A stretch of 64,000 nt of DNA from Tragulus kanchil (Eukaryota; Chordata; Mammalia; Artiodactyla; Tragulidae), in the NCBI GenBank assembly GCA_022376925.1, contig JAIOJX010000005.1, positions 161,823,001 through 161,887,000 on the forward strand, given 5' to 3'. Each line of letters starts with the position of its first letter. Within the stretch, counting starts at the first letter, position 1. The notes beneath the pieces are model-generated. The model saw only the letters and a program-made list of their open reading frames with translations. It did no database searches and was not told where the DNA came from. Made by a program: the position numbers and the translations under genes. Positions 1 to 12,300 of the stretch are shown here, one piece after another.

Positions 1-19
1 CTTGGTGTTTAGTTCTGTG

Positions 20-352
20 GTTTTTTTTTTTTTTTTTTTAATTTATTTATCTTTTTTTGGGGGGGGTGGAGTGGGGAGGGAGGGGAACGGGCGGGCCACT
101 TCTATTGGTCTTCCATTTCTCTATTTTCATCCGTCTTTGTTCTTTGGCTCCTGTGGGCCTCCCATCACGGCGGCGTCTGTCGTCGCATAGCACCAGCTCT
201 GGGCGCATGCGCTCCAGCGCTACGGCTCGGTAATTGGACACATCGGTCCAGCCGCTCTGCGGCACGTGGGATCTTCCCAGGCCAGGGATGGAACCGGCGC
301 TCCTTGCAGTCCAAGGTGGTGTCCTTCCCCACTGGACCACCAGGGAAGCCCG
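20..352 (-). mobile_element. tRNA-Glu-derived SINE, CHR-2-like, with poly-A tail
   Basis: On the minus strand this reads ccctggtggtccagtggg, then a tRNA-like box B region, then cggctggaccgatgtgtcc, and it ends in a long A tail (T run at 20-38). This is the longer cetartiodactyl SINE type, also seen at 18883, 33895 and 34990. Confidence 0.8.
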
Positions 353-359
353 AGGCTTG

Positions 360-1175
360 CTTTTTAAACTCGCCTAAGGCCTTTGAGACCTGTTCAATTT
401 GTTGTATCAGTAGCTCATAAATTTTGGATACCAAGTAGTATTCCATTGTATAGATGCAGATGCTTTCTCCCAGTCTATAACTTTTCATTTTTAAAGTGCC
501 TTTCACAGATTGAAATTTAATGATCGGTTTGCCTATACTCAGAAAAATCCTGCTGGGATTCTCATTGGAATTGTATTAAAATGCATCAGAAGCCCCAGGT
601 TCGATCTCTGTGTTGGAAAGATTCCCTGGAGGAGGGCATGGCAACCCACTCCAGTATTCTTTCCTGGAGAATTCCATGGACAGAGGAGCCTGGCAGTCCA
701 TAGGGGTGCACAGAGTCAGACACAACTGAAGTGACTTAGCAAGTATGCAAATAGATAAATTTGGAGAGGATCAAAACCTTAACTATTTTGAGTATTCCAA
801 TCCATTAACATGGACTGTTTCTCCACAGCCCATGTTAGACCTATGATGTTTCTTGTTGTTTTTTGAATTCAAGGTCTAGAGTATTTAACACACAGAGCCA
901 GCACATTTTTGTTAGATTTATACTTACGTATTAAATGTTTTCAGAATATGATTTTAAAGGATATTGTAAATGTTTTTTTTCTCAACTGTTTAAGTCTGGT
1001 ATACAGGAATTTGATCAATTTCTATATGTCAGTATGTGTCCATGCTAATTCACTTATTTATTTTTTTCTAGGAGTTTATTTTTGAACTAGATTGCTTGGG
1101 GTTTTCTATGTAGACAATCATGTTGTCTGTGAATAGTGACAGTTTTATACCTTCCTTTCCAATCCGTTGTTCCAG
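360..1175 (-). mobile_element. L1 (LINE-1) 3' region, interrupted by a SINE
   Basis: The sequence reads as antisense L1 ORF2 end/3' UTR, with the recognisable stretches gagtattccaatccattaac and ttttctatgtagacaatcatg. A Bov-tA SINE sits at about 586-742. Part of it recurs at 1867-2265 through duplication A. No intact L1 reading frame remains. Confidence 0.7.
586..742 (+). mobile_element. Bov-tA SINE (5'-truncated)
   Basis: It contains ggttcgatctctgtgttgg, ggagggcatggcaacccac and gaattccatggacagagg, the standard ruminant Bov-tA core. It is inserted within the L1 sequence. Confidence 0.85.
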
Positions 1176-2960
1176 TATGATGTTGTGCAAGAATCTTTAG
1201 TTTCTTTTTCCTGCCATACCTTTCCCAACAATGCATCTGTCTCCTGGGCCAAACAAGGAGAGGAAAAAGAGAGACAAAAGCAATGGGGATTTTGCTTGAA
1301 TTTGGGACCAGATTCCTCTGGTCAGAGAGAAGGGTTCACCTCCCAAAGAATTTCAGAAGCCTGCCTGGCCACTGCTGCTTGCTGTGAGGTTTCTTGGAGG
1401 ATGGGGTGAGAAAGAATGGACAAAGAAACCCAACGAAGAAAATTCCAGGGATTCTCCTCCATGCTCTGTGACCTATTGGAGCCTCATTTCCCACTTGTTA
1501 GACCAGAAATAGAGCCTTCTCTTAGAGGTTGGTCTGTCCTGTCCATACCTGCTGCACAGTTCTCACTGTCTGTAAGCCCATTTTAGAGGATGCTGGCTGG
1601 GGAAGCCCCAGGAGATGTGTTGGCAGTTGCTTTCGGTTTGGTTTCCTGCAGTTCACTTTTCCTGGTTGTTAGAGAGCTGTTCATGCTTTCTATGTGGGCT
1701 TTTCGTTTCATTCGTGGGTGGGACAGTGTGCTTACACCATCTTGAAGGAAGCCAGAAGCTGTCCTGTGTGTGTGCGTGTGTTTAATAAAGAATGAGAACT
1801 TCTCCATCTCCCACCCAAATGGAGAGAGCGTAGAGGCCAAGGGAACTAACTTTCGTGGAGCATCAGCTTAACTATTTTGAGTATTCCAATCCATTAACAT
1901 GGACTGTTTCTCCACAGCCCATGTTAGACCTATGATGTTTCTTGTTGTTTTTTGAATTCAAGGTCTAGAGTATTTAACACACAGAGCCAGCACATTTTTG
2001 TTAGATTTATACTTACGTATTAAATGTTTTCAGAATATGATTTTAAAGGATATTGTAAATGTTTTTTTTCTCAACTGTTTAAGTCTGGTATACAGGAATT
2101 TGATCAATTTCTATATGTCAGTATGTGTCCATGCTAATTCACTTATTTATTTTTTTCTAGGAGTTTATTTTTGAACTAGATTGCTTGGGGTTTTCTATGT
2201 AGACAATCATGTTGTCTGTGAATAGTGACAGTTTTATACCTTCCTTTCCAATCCGTTGTTCCAGTATGATGTTGTGCAAGAATCTTTAGTTTCTTTTTCC
2301 TGCCATACCTTTCCCAACAATGCATCTGTCTCCTGGGCCAAACAAGGAGAGGAAAAAGAGAGACAAAAGCAATGGGGATTTTGCTTGAATTTGGGACCAG
2401 ATTCCTCTGGTCAGAGAGAAGGGTTCACCTCCCAAAGAATTTCAGAAGCCTGCCTGGCCACTGCTGCTTGCTGTGAGGTTTCTTGGAGGATGGGGTGAGA
2501 AAGAATGGACAAAGAAACCCAACGAAGAAAATTCCAGGGATTCTCCTCCATGCTCTGTGACCTATTGGAGCCTCATTTCCCACTTGTTAGACCAGAAATA
2601 GAGCCTTCTCTTAGAGGTTGGTCTGTCCTGTCCATACCTGCTGCACAGTTCTCACTGTCTGTAAGCCCATTTTAGAGGATGCTGGCTGGGGAAGCCCCAG
2701 GAGATGTGTTGGCAGTTGCTTTCGGTTTGGTTTCCTGCAGTTCACTTTTCCTGGTTGTTAGAGAGCTGTTCATGCTTTCTATGTGGGCTTTTCGTTTCAT
2801 TCGGTGGGTGGGACAGTGTGCTTACACCATCTTGAAGGAAGCCAGAAGCTGTCCTGTGTGTGTGTGCGTGTGTGTTTAATAAAGAATGAGAACTTCTCCA
2901 TCTCCCACCCAAATGGAGAGAGCGTAGAGGCCAAGGGAACTAACTTTCGTGGAGCATCAG
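778..2960 (+). repeat. Tandem duplication A, units 778-1866 and 1867-2960
   Basis: Two head-to-tail copies of about 1.09 kb are nearly identical. They differ by a one-base insertion (ttcattcgtggg versus ttcattcggtggg) and by the length of a GT run. The junction shows about 2 bp of shared sequence (ct). The unit covers an L1 3' part plus unique intron sequence. Confidence 0.97.
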
Positions 2961-3206
2961 CTCTGTGCCCAACACTGTGCCTTAGTGCACACTGGCATTG
3001 TTTTTTGACCAGACGCAGAAAGTATGGCCTTATTAGCGCCATTGTACAGTCAGGCAGAGTTAGACTCAGATGAATTTTTTCAAGTTCATATAGATAATAA
3101 GACATATGCTGCAAATGGCCCGTCTTAGAGAGATGCAGAAAGTCCTGTGGAAAGCAGAAGAGACCAGAAGGCTCAAGTCTGATGTCCTGCTTCCCTCTCT
3201 CCGCAG

Positions 3207-3300
3207 GGTGGAGGACGGTGATGCTGTGATCATGCACCCCGGGGTCCTGTGCATCATGGTGAGGCTGCTGCCTCGGCTGTACCACGAAGATCACCCTCAG
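3207..3300 (+). CDS. WDFY4: WDFY4 window exon 1
   Basis: This 94 bp exon has acceptor ccctctctccgcag and donor cag/gtactt. One base completes the previous codon and 31 full codons follow, reading from VEDGDAVIMHPG to RLYHEDHPQ. The exon ends in phase 0, which fits exon 2. It is part of the helical N-terminal region. The preceding exon is upstream of the window. Confidence 0.93.
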
Positions 3301-6300
3301 GTACTTGTAGATGAACAGACGAGTCTGTGTTTTTCTCATGACTGATCTTTGAAGCTCTTCTGGGCAGAAGCTCCTTTTCCCTTTTTGGCCATTGGGCGCA
3401 GTCGCCTGTATTAGCAGAGCCTCCCTTATGAAGTGCCTCTGCAGGGGCGTATCAGTGGGCCTGAGGCCTTTGATTGAGTGCCCCCTGTCCTTCCATGGCC
3501 ACAGATTGTTCTGTTGGTGAGGTGGCTGTCCAAAAACAACAGCCAAACGAAAACGGAATGAAATGATTTATTCTCATGTGATAAGTCCCGTATCAGTGAT
3601 GCACAAAGTGCTGGGCATCAGCGGGACCAGAAGTCCTTCAGTCCCTCTGGATTCATTCATCACTTGGATACTGGCTGCGACCCCGGCTTGGTGCTCTGTG
3701 TAGGACATGCAGGGCAAACGAGATGAGCACTGACCACTGTCCAAGGAGCCTGGATCTGTGGTAGGGACTGGAAGGTAGCGGCAGGACAGACTAAATGCAT
3801 AAGCTCATGAATGAATATACAACTACAGATTGTCACAGTGATATTAAGGGGGAAAATGGGATGCAGAGAGAGAATAATGGGAATGGAAGTGGGGGGAAGA
3901 CGTAATTAAACCTAATTTAGACGAAAGGGTGGAAGTCAGGGAAGCCATCTCTCAGACAATGACATTTCAGCAGAGCCCTGAAAGGTGAGTAGCAGCTAAC
4001 CAGGTGGGGATGAGCCTGCTGCAGGCGACTGGGGTGCAGCAGTGCAGGACAGCTGGAAATAGCCCAGTGGGGCAGGCGGAGGAAGGTGCAGCCCTGCCAA
4101 GGGGCAGGGTTTTATCCCGTGGGCAGCATGAAGTCTCACTCAAGTGAGTGGAGGGGTACACCATCAGGCTTTTGTATTGTAATCTTTCTTGTTGCGCGGA
4201 GGGGGGCCTGAGGAGTTAGGAAGCCACGTCCAGTTTGGTGACACGTGAGGAGCCCAATTTAGGTGGTGTCTGTGGGCAAGCGTGAAGAGCAAGGGGTGAA
4301 CAAGGGGAGCAAGGGATGATGAACGAGGTGCAGGGAGTGGGAATAGGGGTAAGACAAGGTGTCTCTCAGCCCCTCACCTGGCAGTGTCACCGCAGGGAGA
4401 TGAGCTTGTAAGAGCTGTAATGTTGGGCAGCAGAAAGAGGCAGATTCTCAGGAAACACTCACACTTTGGAGAACACGTTCTCTAGAGCCTCTGAGAAGGA
4501 AACTGGATGCCGGGGAAACCCTGGAAAATGCACCCTTGAACCAGCAGCAGGTGAAAAGAAATGACTTGACAGGAATGGCTACCACGTGCCAGGCCCGGTG
4601 CCACACCCTCTCTGACTGCTGCTCCTAGGTCACTTTAGTCATGACCGACTCTTTCTGACCCCAGAGACTATAGCCCACCAGGCTCCCCTGTCCACAGGAT
4701 TATCCAGCAAGAATACTGGAATGGGTTACTATTGCCTCCTCCAGAGGATCTTCCTGACCCAGGGATCAAACACGCGGTCTTAGGTCTCATGCATCGGGAA
4801 GCAGGTTCTTTGCTCATGCCAGGTGGATCTGTGGTTGGGACTGGAAGGTAGCGGCAGGACAGACTAAATGCATAAGCTCATGAATGAATATACAACTACA
4901 GATTGTCACAGTGATATTAAGGGGGAAAATGGGATGCAGAGAGAGAATAATGGGAATGGAAGTGGGGGGAAGACGTAATTAAACCTAATTTAGACGAAAG
5001 GGTGGAAGTCAGGGAAGCCATCTCTCAGACAATGACATTTCAGCAGAGCCCTGAAAGGTGAGTAGCAGCTAACCAGGTGGGGATGAGCCTGCTGCAGGCG
5101 ACTGGGGTGCAGCAGTGCAGGACAGCTGGAAATAGCCCAGTGGGGCAGGCGGAGGAAGGTGCAGCCCTGCCAAGGGGCAGGGTTTTATCCCGTGGGCAGC
5201 ATGAAGTCTCACTCAAGTGAGTGGAGGGGTACACCATCAGGCTTTTGTATTGTAATCTTTCTTGTTGCGCGGAGGGGGGCCTGAGGAGTTAGGAAGCCAC
5301 GTCCAGTTTGGTGACACGTGAGGAGCCCAATTTAGGTGGTGTCTGTGGGCAAGCGTGAAGAGCAAGGGGTGAACAAGGGGAGCAAGGGATGATGAACGAG
5401 GTGCAGGGAGTGGGAATAGGGGTAAGACAAGGTGTCTCTCAGCCCCTCACCTGGCAGTGTCACCGCAGGGAGATGAGCTTGTAAGAGCTGTAATGTTGGG
5501 CAGCAGAAAGAGGCAGATTCTCAGGAAACACTCACACTTTGGAGAACACGTTCTCTAGAGCCTCTGAGAAGGAAACTGGATGCCGGGGAAACCCTGGAAA
5601 ATGCACCCTTGAACCAGCAGCAGGTGAAAAGAAATGACTTGACAGGAATGGCTACCACGTGCCAGGCCCGGTGCCACACCCTCTCTCTGACTGCTGCTCC
5701 TAGGTCACTTTAGTCATGACCGACTCTTTCTGACCCCAGAGACTATAGCCCACCAGGCTCCCCTGTCCACAGGATTATCCAGCAAGAATACTGGAATGGG
5801 TTACTATTGCCTCCTCCAGAGGATCTTCCTAACCCAGGGATCAAACACGCGGGTCTTAGGTCTCATGCATCGGGAAGCAGGTTCTTTGCCTCTAGTGCCA
5901 TGATGGAGACTATCATTGTTCCCATTTCAGCCAATGGGGAAACTGAGTCTCAGACCACATACATGCCTTTTAAGGATTCTGAGTTGGTGGACCTGGTGTT
6001 GAATGAGATCCTACCTGCTGGAAGGGTGTCTGGTCTTTCTCTGGAAGTCGGTGGCTTCTATAGAAGAAGGGGAACTCACGGGGGAACAAGCCCACCTTTT
6101 CTTTGTCCTTCTTTTAAGCTGTTGGAAGGATCCTGGCTTCTTCTCCGTGTGGCCCTCTCCATCCAGCCTCTAGCTGTGTCTGTACACCTGATTCTCTAGC
6201 AGGTGACATAGCTCAGGGCTCCCCAAAGCACGAAACAGAAGCTTCCAGGCCTTCTGGAGGCTTATCCTTGGAACAGGCCAGCATTGCTTCCGTGGCATTC

Positions 6301-9300
6301 TGTTGGTCCAAGCGAGTCACACATTCAGCTTAGACTCAGCAGGAAGGGGCATATGTCTCCTCTACTGATGTGAGGGGTGGCTTGCGTATACTGGAGAGGG
6401 GGTATTGTTGGGGGACATCTCTAAAGACCAGCTACCACATTTGCCTCAGACATCAAACTGATAGATAAAATTATTTGAGCCCCAAATCAAATGTCTTTGA
6501 GTCAGTTCGTTATCTAAAGCCTGGGACCTTACTTTCTTTCCCTTAGTGTTCAGGACAGAGTTTGCCTGGAACATATTAGAAACTAACACACATTGAGGGC
6601 TACTTCTATTCCAGGAACATTATTTAATCAGTGGTCATAACAGTTCATTAAAATACATGAGAATCTCCCCTTTATTCCAGGAATTAACCCTGGAAAATGC
6701 ACCCTTGAACCAGCAGCAGGTGAAAAGAAATGACTTGACAGGAATGGCTACCACGTGCCAGGCCCGGTGCCACACCTCTCTCTGACTGCTGCTCCTAGGT
6801 CACTTTAGTCATGACCGACTCTTTCTGACCCCAGAGACTATAGCCCACCAGGCTCCCCTGTCCACAGGATTATCCAGCAAGAATACTGGAATGGGTTACT
6901 ATTGCCTCCTCCAGAGGATCTTCCTAACCCAGGGATCAAACACGCGGGTCTTAGGTCTCATGCATCGGGAAGCAGGTTCTTTGCCTCTAGTGCCATGATG
7001 GAGACTATCATTGTTCCCATTTCAGCCAATGGGGAAACTGAGTCTCAGACCACATACATGCCTTTTAAGGATTCTGAGTTGGTGGACCTGGTGTTGAATG
7101 AGATCCTACCTGCTGGAAGGGTGTCTGGTCTTTCTCTGGAAGTCGGTGGCTTCTATAGAAGAAGGGGAACTCACGGGGGAACAAGCCCACCTTTTCTTTG
7201 TCCTTCTTTTAAGCTGTTGGAAGGATCCTGGCTTCTTCTCCGTGTGGCCCTCTCCATCCAGCCTCTAGCTGTGTCTGTACACCTGATTCTCTAGCAGGTG
7301 ACATAGCTCAGGGCTCCCCAAAGCACGAAACAGAAGCTTCCAGGCCTTCTGGAGGCTTATCCTTGGAACAGGCCAGCATTGCTTCCGTGGCATTCTATTG
7401 GTCCAAGCGAGTCACACATTCAGCTTAGACTCAGCAGGAAGGGGCATATGTCTCCTCTACTGATGTGAGGGGTGGCTTGCGTATACTGGAGAGGGGGTAT
7501 TGTTGGGGGACATCTCTAAAGACCAGCTACCACATTTGCCTCAGACATCAAACTGATAGATAAAATTATTTGAGCCCCAAATCAAATGTCTTTGAGTCAG
7601 TTCGTTATCTAAAGCCTGGGACCTTACTTTCTTTCCCTTAGTGTTCAGGACAGAGTTTGCCTGGAACATATTAGAAACTAACACACATTGAGGGCTACTT
7701 CTATTCCAGGAACATTATTTAATCAGTGGTCATAACAGTTCATTAAAATACATGAGAATCTCCCCATTTTCCAGATGCCTGAAGCTCAGAAAGTTGTGCA
7801 ACTTCTTAAGATCATAGAGATGGTGAGGGGAGATCTAAAACTCACTCCCAGGCCCGAAGTCCAGATGTGTTTGATGAATACACCCCTTATCTCTATGTTC
7901 TTGCAGAATGTGAGGTTATGCATCTTGGCACTGCACACTTTTCCAGGGGCAGTCATTCTACTGTGAGGATATCTGGCTTCTTCAGCTGTACTTCATACAA
8001 TGCCATGCACTTGCAGTGGGGACAGCCAAGCCTGTGATTTGGGTGGTCTAAGCAGTCAGACTGATTGCTGACGAGCGTGTTATGCAAAGCTCCACTCGGT
8101 GGATGACCAATGAAGAGACACAGAGCAGACAGTGGCCCGGCCTTCCGTCTCCTACTGCGTGAACACTCTGTGGATAAGCCCCAGTTTCCAATCAACACCA
8201 GGAGTCGTCTCATCAGTGTGTGGGGAAGAACTTTCCCTCTCCATGTGATTGTAAATTGGACAAATTAAGTATGCAAATGAGACTTCCACTTGGTAGGATA
8301 CTTTTACTCTGTTCAGGTCACAATAAGTAATTTAGGAAAAGTCTAATTCTCACGCACTGTCTCTCAAATATGCAAATGAAACGTTGTGGTGCATTTTCTC
8401 AAACATGCCCTGCCGATGCCAAATCAGCAGCTATTAAAAGTTGGATAATTATAGCAATTAATTTCTGAAAGTGGGGGCAGGGTGGGAAACCTCCCAGCAA
8501 CAAATAGAATAGTAAATCATATATGAAATGAGACCCACACAAGAAAATGCTGAGACGAAACTGACTGTAGAACTGTAGCTCTGGGGCAGAGAAAGGAGCT
8601 GAATGTCTCCATAGATGGTGGTATTACTAAAAAGACGGACTGTCAGTTCCCACTCGTCGCCCTTGAGGTGGGCCCAGAGGGTCCCTCTACCCTCACCCAC
8701 TGTACGTTCCTCAGATGCTCTTCCTACCTTGCGGATGAGAAAGTGATCCCTTTTCAAAATATCATGTTAGAAGCAGCTACTTGTGTGGGTTGTCTGGTTT
8801 ATTTCTAAATGTGGCTACATTCCATTAGTTGTGTTCATGCTCAAGAGGGATTTTTCCCCTCTCCAAAAATGCTAGCACTGTGAGCTGCTCTTAGGAACAG
8901 CTAATCCAGCTGATTTTCTTTTTTAAAGTTGGGTTGTATGAATTTTATTGTTATTGTCGCTGTCCTAAGCACAAGGTAAAAATGGAGTCCAGCTCAGTTC
9001 TCTTGGAGCTGAGCTGGCCCTGGGGAGAAATAACTAATTGAGAAGGAAAGGCTTTACTCTTCTGTGATGTTCAGGATCCAAGGGCGCCTTGCCAAACGAA
9101 CATAGCTCTGGGCTAGAACTCTGACCAGTACTGCTCTCCTGTTCCCAGTGCCACTGCCGTCCGTTCAGGTCTCAGCAGAGGGTTATCTGCTGTGTGTATG
9201 ACAACAAGAATTGAGAGGTTGGGAAACCAGATCTGGATTTCCAGAGGTGGAGCTCAGCCTGTGCTGGGGCAACAAATGGTATGTGTTAGCTTCTGTGAAT

Positions 9301-12300
9301 AATTACTCAACACCTGGTAGGTTCCACTGCAGATTCAGAGGCCCGTGGCACAGGAGTGCACAGTCTGAGTTTGAGGGTGGGTACTCAGAGGAGTGGAGGG
9401 GATAGTTAGGCAACATTCTAACTGTAAGAAAGGTTTGCCCACAGAGCTGTGGAGCAAAGGTGAGGGAAAGCCACACAGAGAGGGGACAGTGGAGCCAGGC
9501 TTTAAAGAAAAAACCTGTCTATGCCAGATCAGGTAGAGGAGGGAGGGACAGGACACTCAGGTACAGATGCCCACTGGGGGCGTTCTCATAGCTGGACTAG
9601 GATAAACCATGTGGATAGAGAGGCTGTACGTGGGGCAGGAGAGGTAGGTTGAAGCCAGATCATGAAGGGCCTTGAGTAATGCGGAGACAGATGGCATTTA
9701 TTGGGTGACCATCCTTTGCCATCGTCATCACCACTGTATTTAATGAGCACCTGCTATATGTGTCTGAAGATAACAGATTCTAGTCAGATCTCAACTCTGC
9801 CACTTAACAGAGATGGAACCATAGCAGATTATCTAACCCTCATGATCCTTAGCCCCCTTTGCTGTAGTACGGGGAGAGTGACATCATCTTGCTCATGGCC
9901 TGGTTGTAAGGATCAGCGGAAGCAAGGCAGGAACACTCAGCGCAGGGAGCAGAACCTACCTGGCACCGTGGGAAGGGCTTGCTGACTGGTGCCGTTACTG
10001 CTTTCAGTTTCCAAGACTCCACAAGCATTTTATCATTTGATCTCCATTTTCCATTTGATCGTAATAACCCTGTAAAGTAGATATCAGTACTCCCATTTTG
10101 CAGATGAGGACTTGTCGCAGTTAAGTGGCAGAGTTAACATCCTAGCTAGATGGTGGATGTGCCTGATGGGAGACTCTTAGGACCTCCTGCCACTGCACCA
10201 CGTTGCCTTCTCTGCAGGTGAGTGGTGGCATGGGTGGGAGGCTCTTGGAAAGCAAGGACGTGATCAGACCCGGACGTTAGAGCGACTGTTGTTTATTGTC
10301 AGTCTGCACCTCCCCTAGTTGGTGGGCATGTTCCAGATTCGAATGCAGTGGAAGCCTCCTGCACAGTGTGATGGGACAGAAAGATCAGGCTAATTTGTCA
10401 ACTTATGTGCACCTCTGTTTGGAAAGGACAGCATTTTCTGGAATTAGCCTGTATTTCAAACATACTGAGCTAATCATATAGGTTTCAAATCACTAAAGTA
10501 TCGACAACATTAATAGCCCTGGATAGGATTGTGTAAGGCCAAGCTGTTTGAAAAGAGCCATTTCCTTCAACAAGGAAATTGACCAATTTCTTAATTGAGG
10601 AGTCTTGCTTCGTTAAACTATAGCACCCTAGAAAATTCAAGTATGCTGACTTTCTATATTTTGTATGCGTTTCCATTCTGAACCCCATCCCCAAACTATT
10701 TGTATTGTTCCTGGGTGGAGAAATCTCAGATCGTAGTCAAAATTCAGGAGACACCCTACAGTAGCCTCTTAAATTGAGCAAATAGGCACCGTATTGTATG
10801 GAGAGGAAGAGCACTGAAAGCTGCCGTGGACCTAGTGTTGATGGAGTGCAAGTTGAAGTTCATAAGCTGGTCTGTGGTTCAGTTATCTGGTGCCCTTGCT
10901 TCTGGTCCTTTGCCATCATGATTTCTATGATGTATGTGGGCCACTTCCTTTCTTTGCATCTCAATTTCAGCTACTCAGATTTGGCCATGATCACAGAGAT
11001 GACAGACACAATGTCTTGGGGCCAGAGTCATAAAGTAAATATGTGGGTGTAAGCCATAGGGAGTGGGGAGGCCTGTGGCCATAATGAAGGCTGCTTGCCC
11101 AGCCAAGCAAGAACCCTTCCTCACACAGGCTAGGGGGAAATCAAACAGAAGCCAAGCCAACCTACCCCCACCAATAAATCACGTCTGCAGACCCTCAGTG
11201 TATGCCCCTTATGAGAGACTGAGTTCCCTTTCTCATAATGAGTGCATGACAGTGTCCTGTGTGTCTTTTCTGGCTTTGGGACTCGGTGTTCCTATGACTC
11301 TGAGTGACAGTATATAGAATTTTGGAAATGCTAAATGAAGGATAATATATTTTGGTTATATTTCTAGCTGCCATTATATAATTGATAAGGTAATTGATAA
11401 ATACAATTGATGATCAAGAATCTTACTGATATTAAGGAAGAAAAGAAGACTGCAATTAAAAGGGGTTAATAACATATATATATGGAATCTAGTAGGATGG
11501 TGATGATGGCACACGCAGTGAAGTGACGGAAAGACAGACATGGAGAGTGGACATATGGACATTGTGGGGAAGGAACAGAGGGTAGAAGGCATAAAGGAAG
11601 TAGCATGAAGGCCTGTACTATCATAAGTGAAGAAAATAGCTATAGTCATTGCTCTGTGAGAAAAGGAGATCCTTCAAGGGTGCTGTGTGATGGTTGGGAG
11701 GGGTGGGAAGGGAGGGATATACATATGACTAATCTGGGAACATACATCTCTGTAAACAACAAAACTCTGTAAAAGTTAAAAGTAAAATAAAAGTTAGAAA
11801 AAACAACAACAAAAAAGGGGTTAATATTCTGAAAACACTTACATCCTATAAGAAAAAGTATTTTCACAGATGCGATTTCTGTTGACTCCCACCAGAAACA
11901 TACTAGTGAGGTAGGTATTTTCATTATTCTCATTTTAAAGCTAAAGAATTGGAGGCTTGGAAAAAGTAAGTAACTAGCCCACGTTTCCCATTAGTTAGTA
12001 TCAATTCATCGTGAGTCCCTGCTTCTGGGCAGGTATTTGAGTGCCCCGTGCCCAGAAGATGAAGGGAGAGTGAGTGTCTGTTTGGAAGCTCAGAAGCAAC
12101 AGACCAGGACTAGAGCCACAGATTGCTTGGAAATGGATGTCTCGTCTCTACAAAAGACTGTGTACTCTGTAGTCTTGTTTGACGAATCTTCTCCAGACAA
12201 TCATGTATGGAAATCCGTTGACAACAATGAATTTGTTTTAAAAAATGTATCTTAAAAGAGGTGTGCCATCAATTTCTTCGACTAAAGCTGAAAAGATCCT

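Larger units (their letters stand above)
3751..5889 (+). repeat. Tandem duplication B, units 3751-4823 and 4824-5889
   Basis: These are direct copies of about 1.07 kb. Differences cluster near unit ends: gtagg versus gttgg at the start, and gcggtc versus gcgggtc near the end. About 10 bp of non-matching filler (4814-4823) precedes copy 2. The unit carries an L2 relic and a Bov-tA SINE. Confidence 0.97.

Noticed and set aside
2797..3546. A 249-codon minus-strand ORF over exon 1
   Set aside because: It is antisense to WDFY4 exon 1, includes a translated CA microsatellite and duplication A sequence, and has no family signature.
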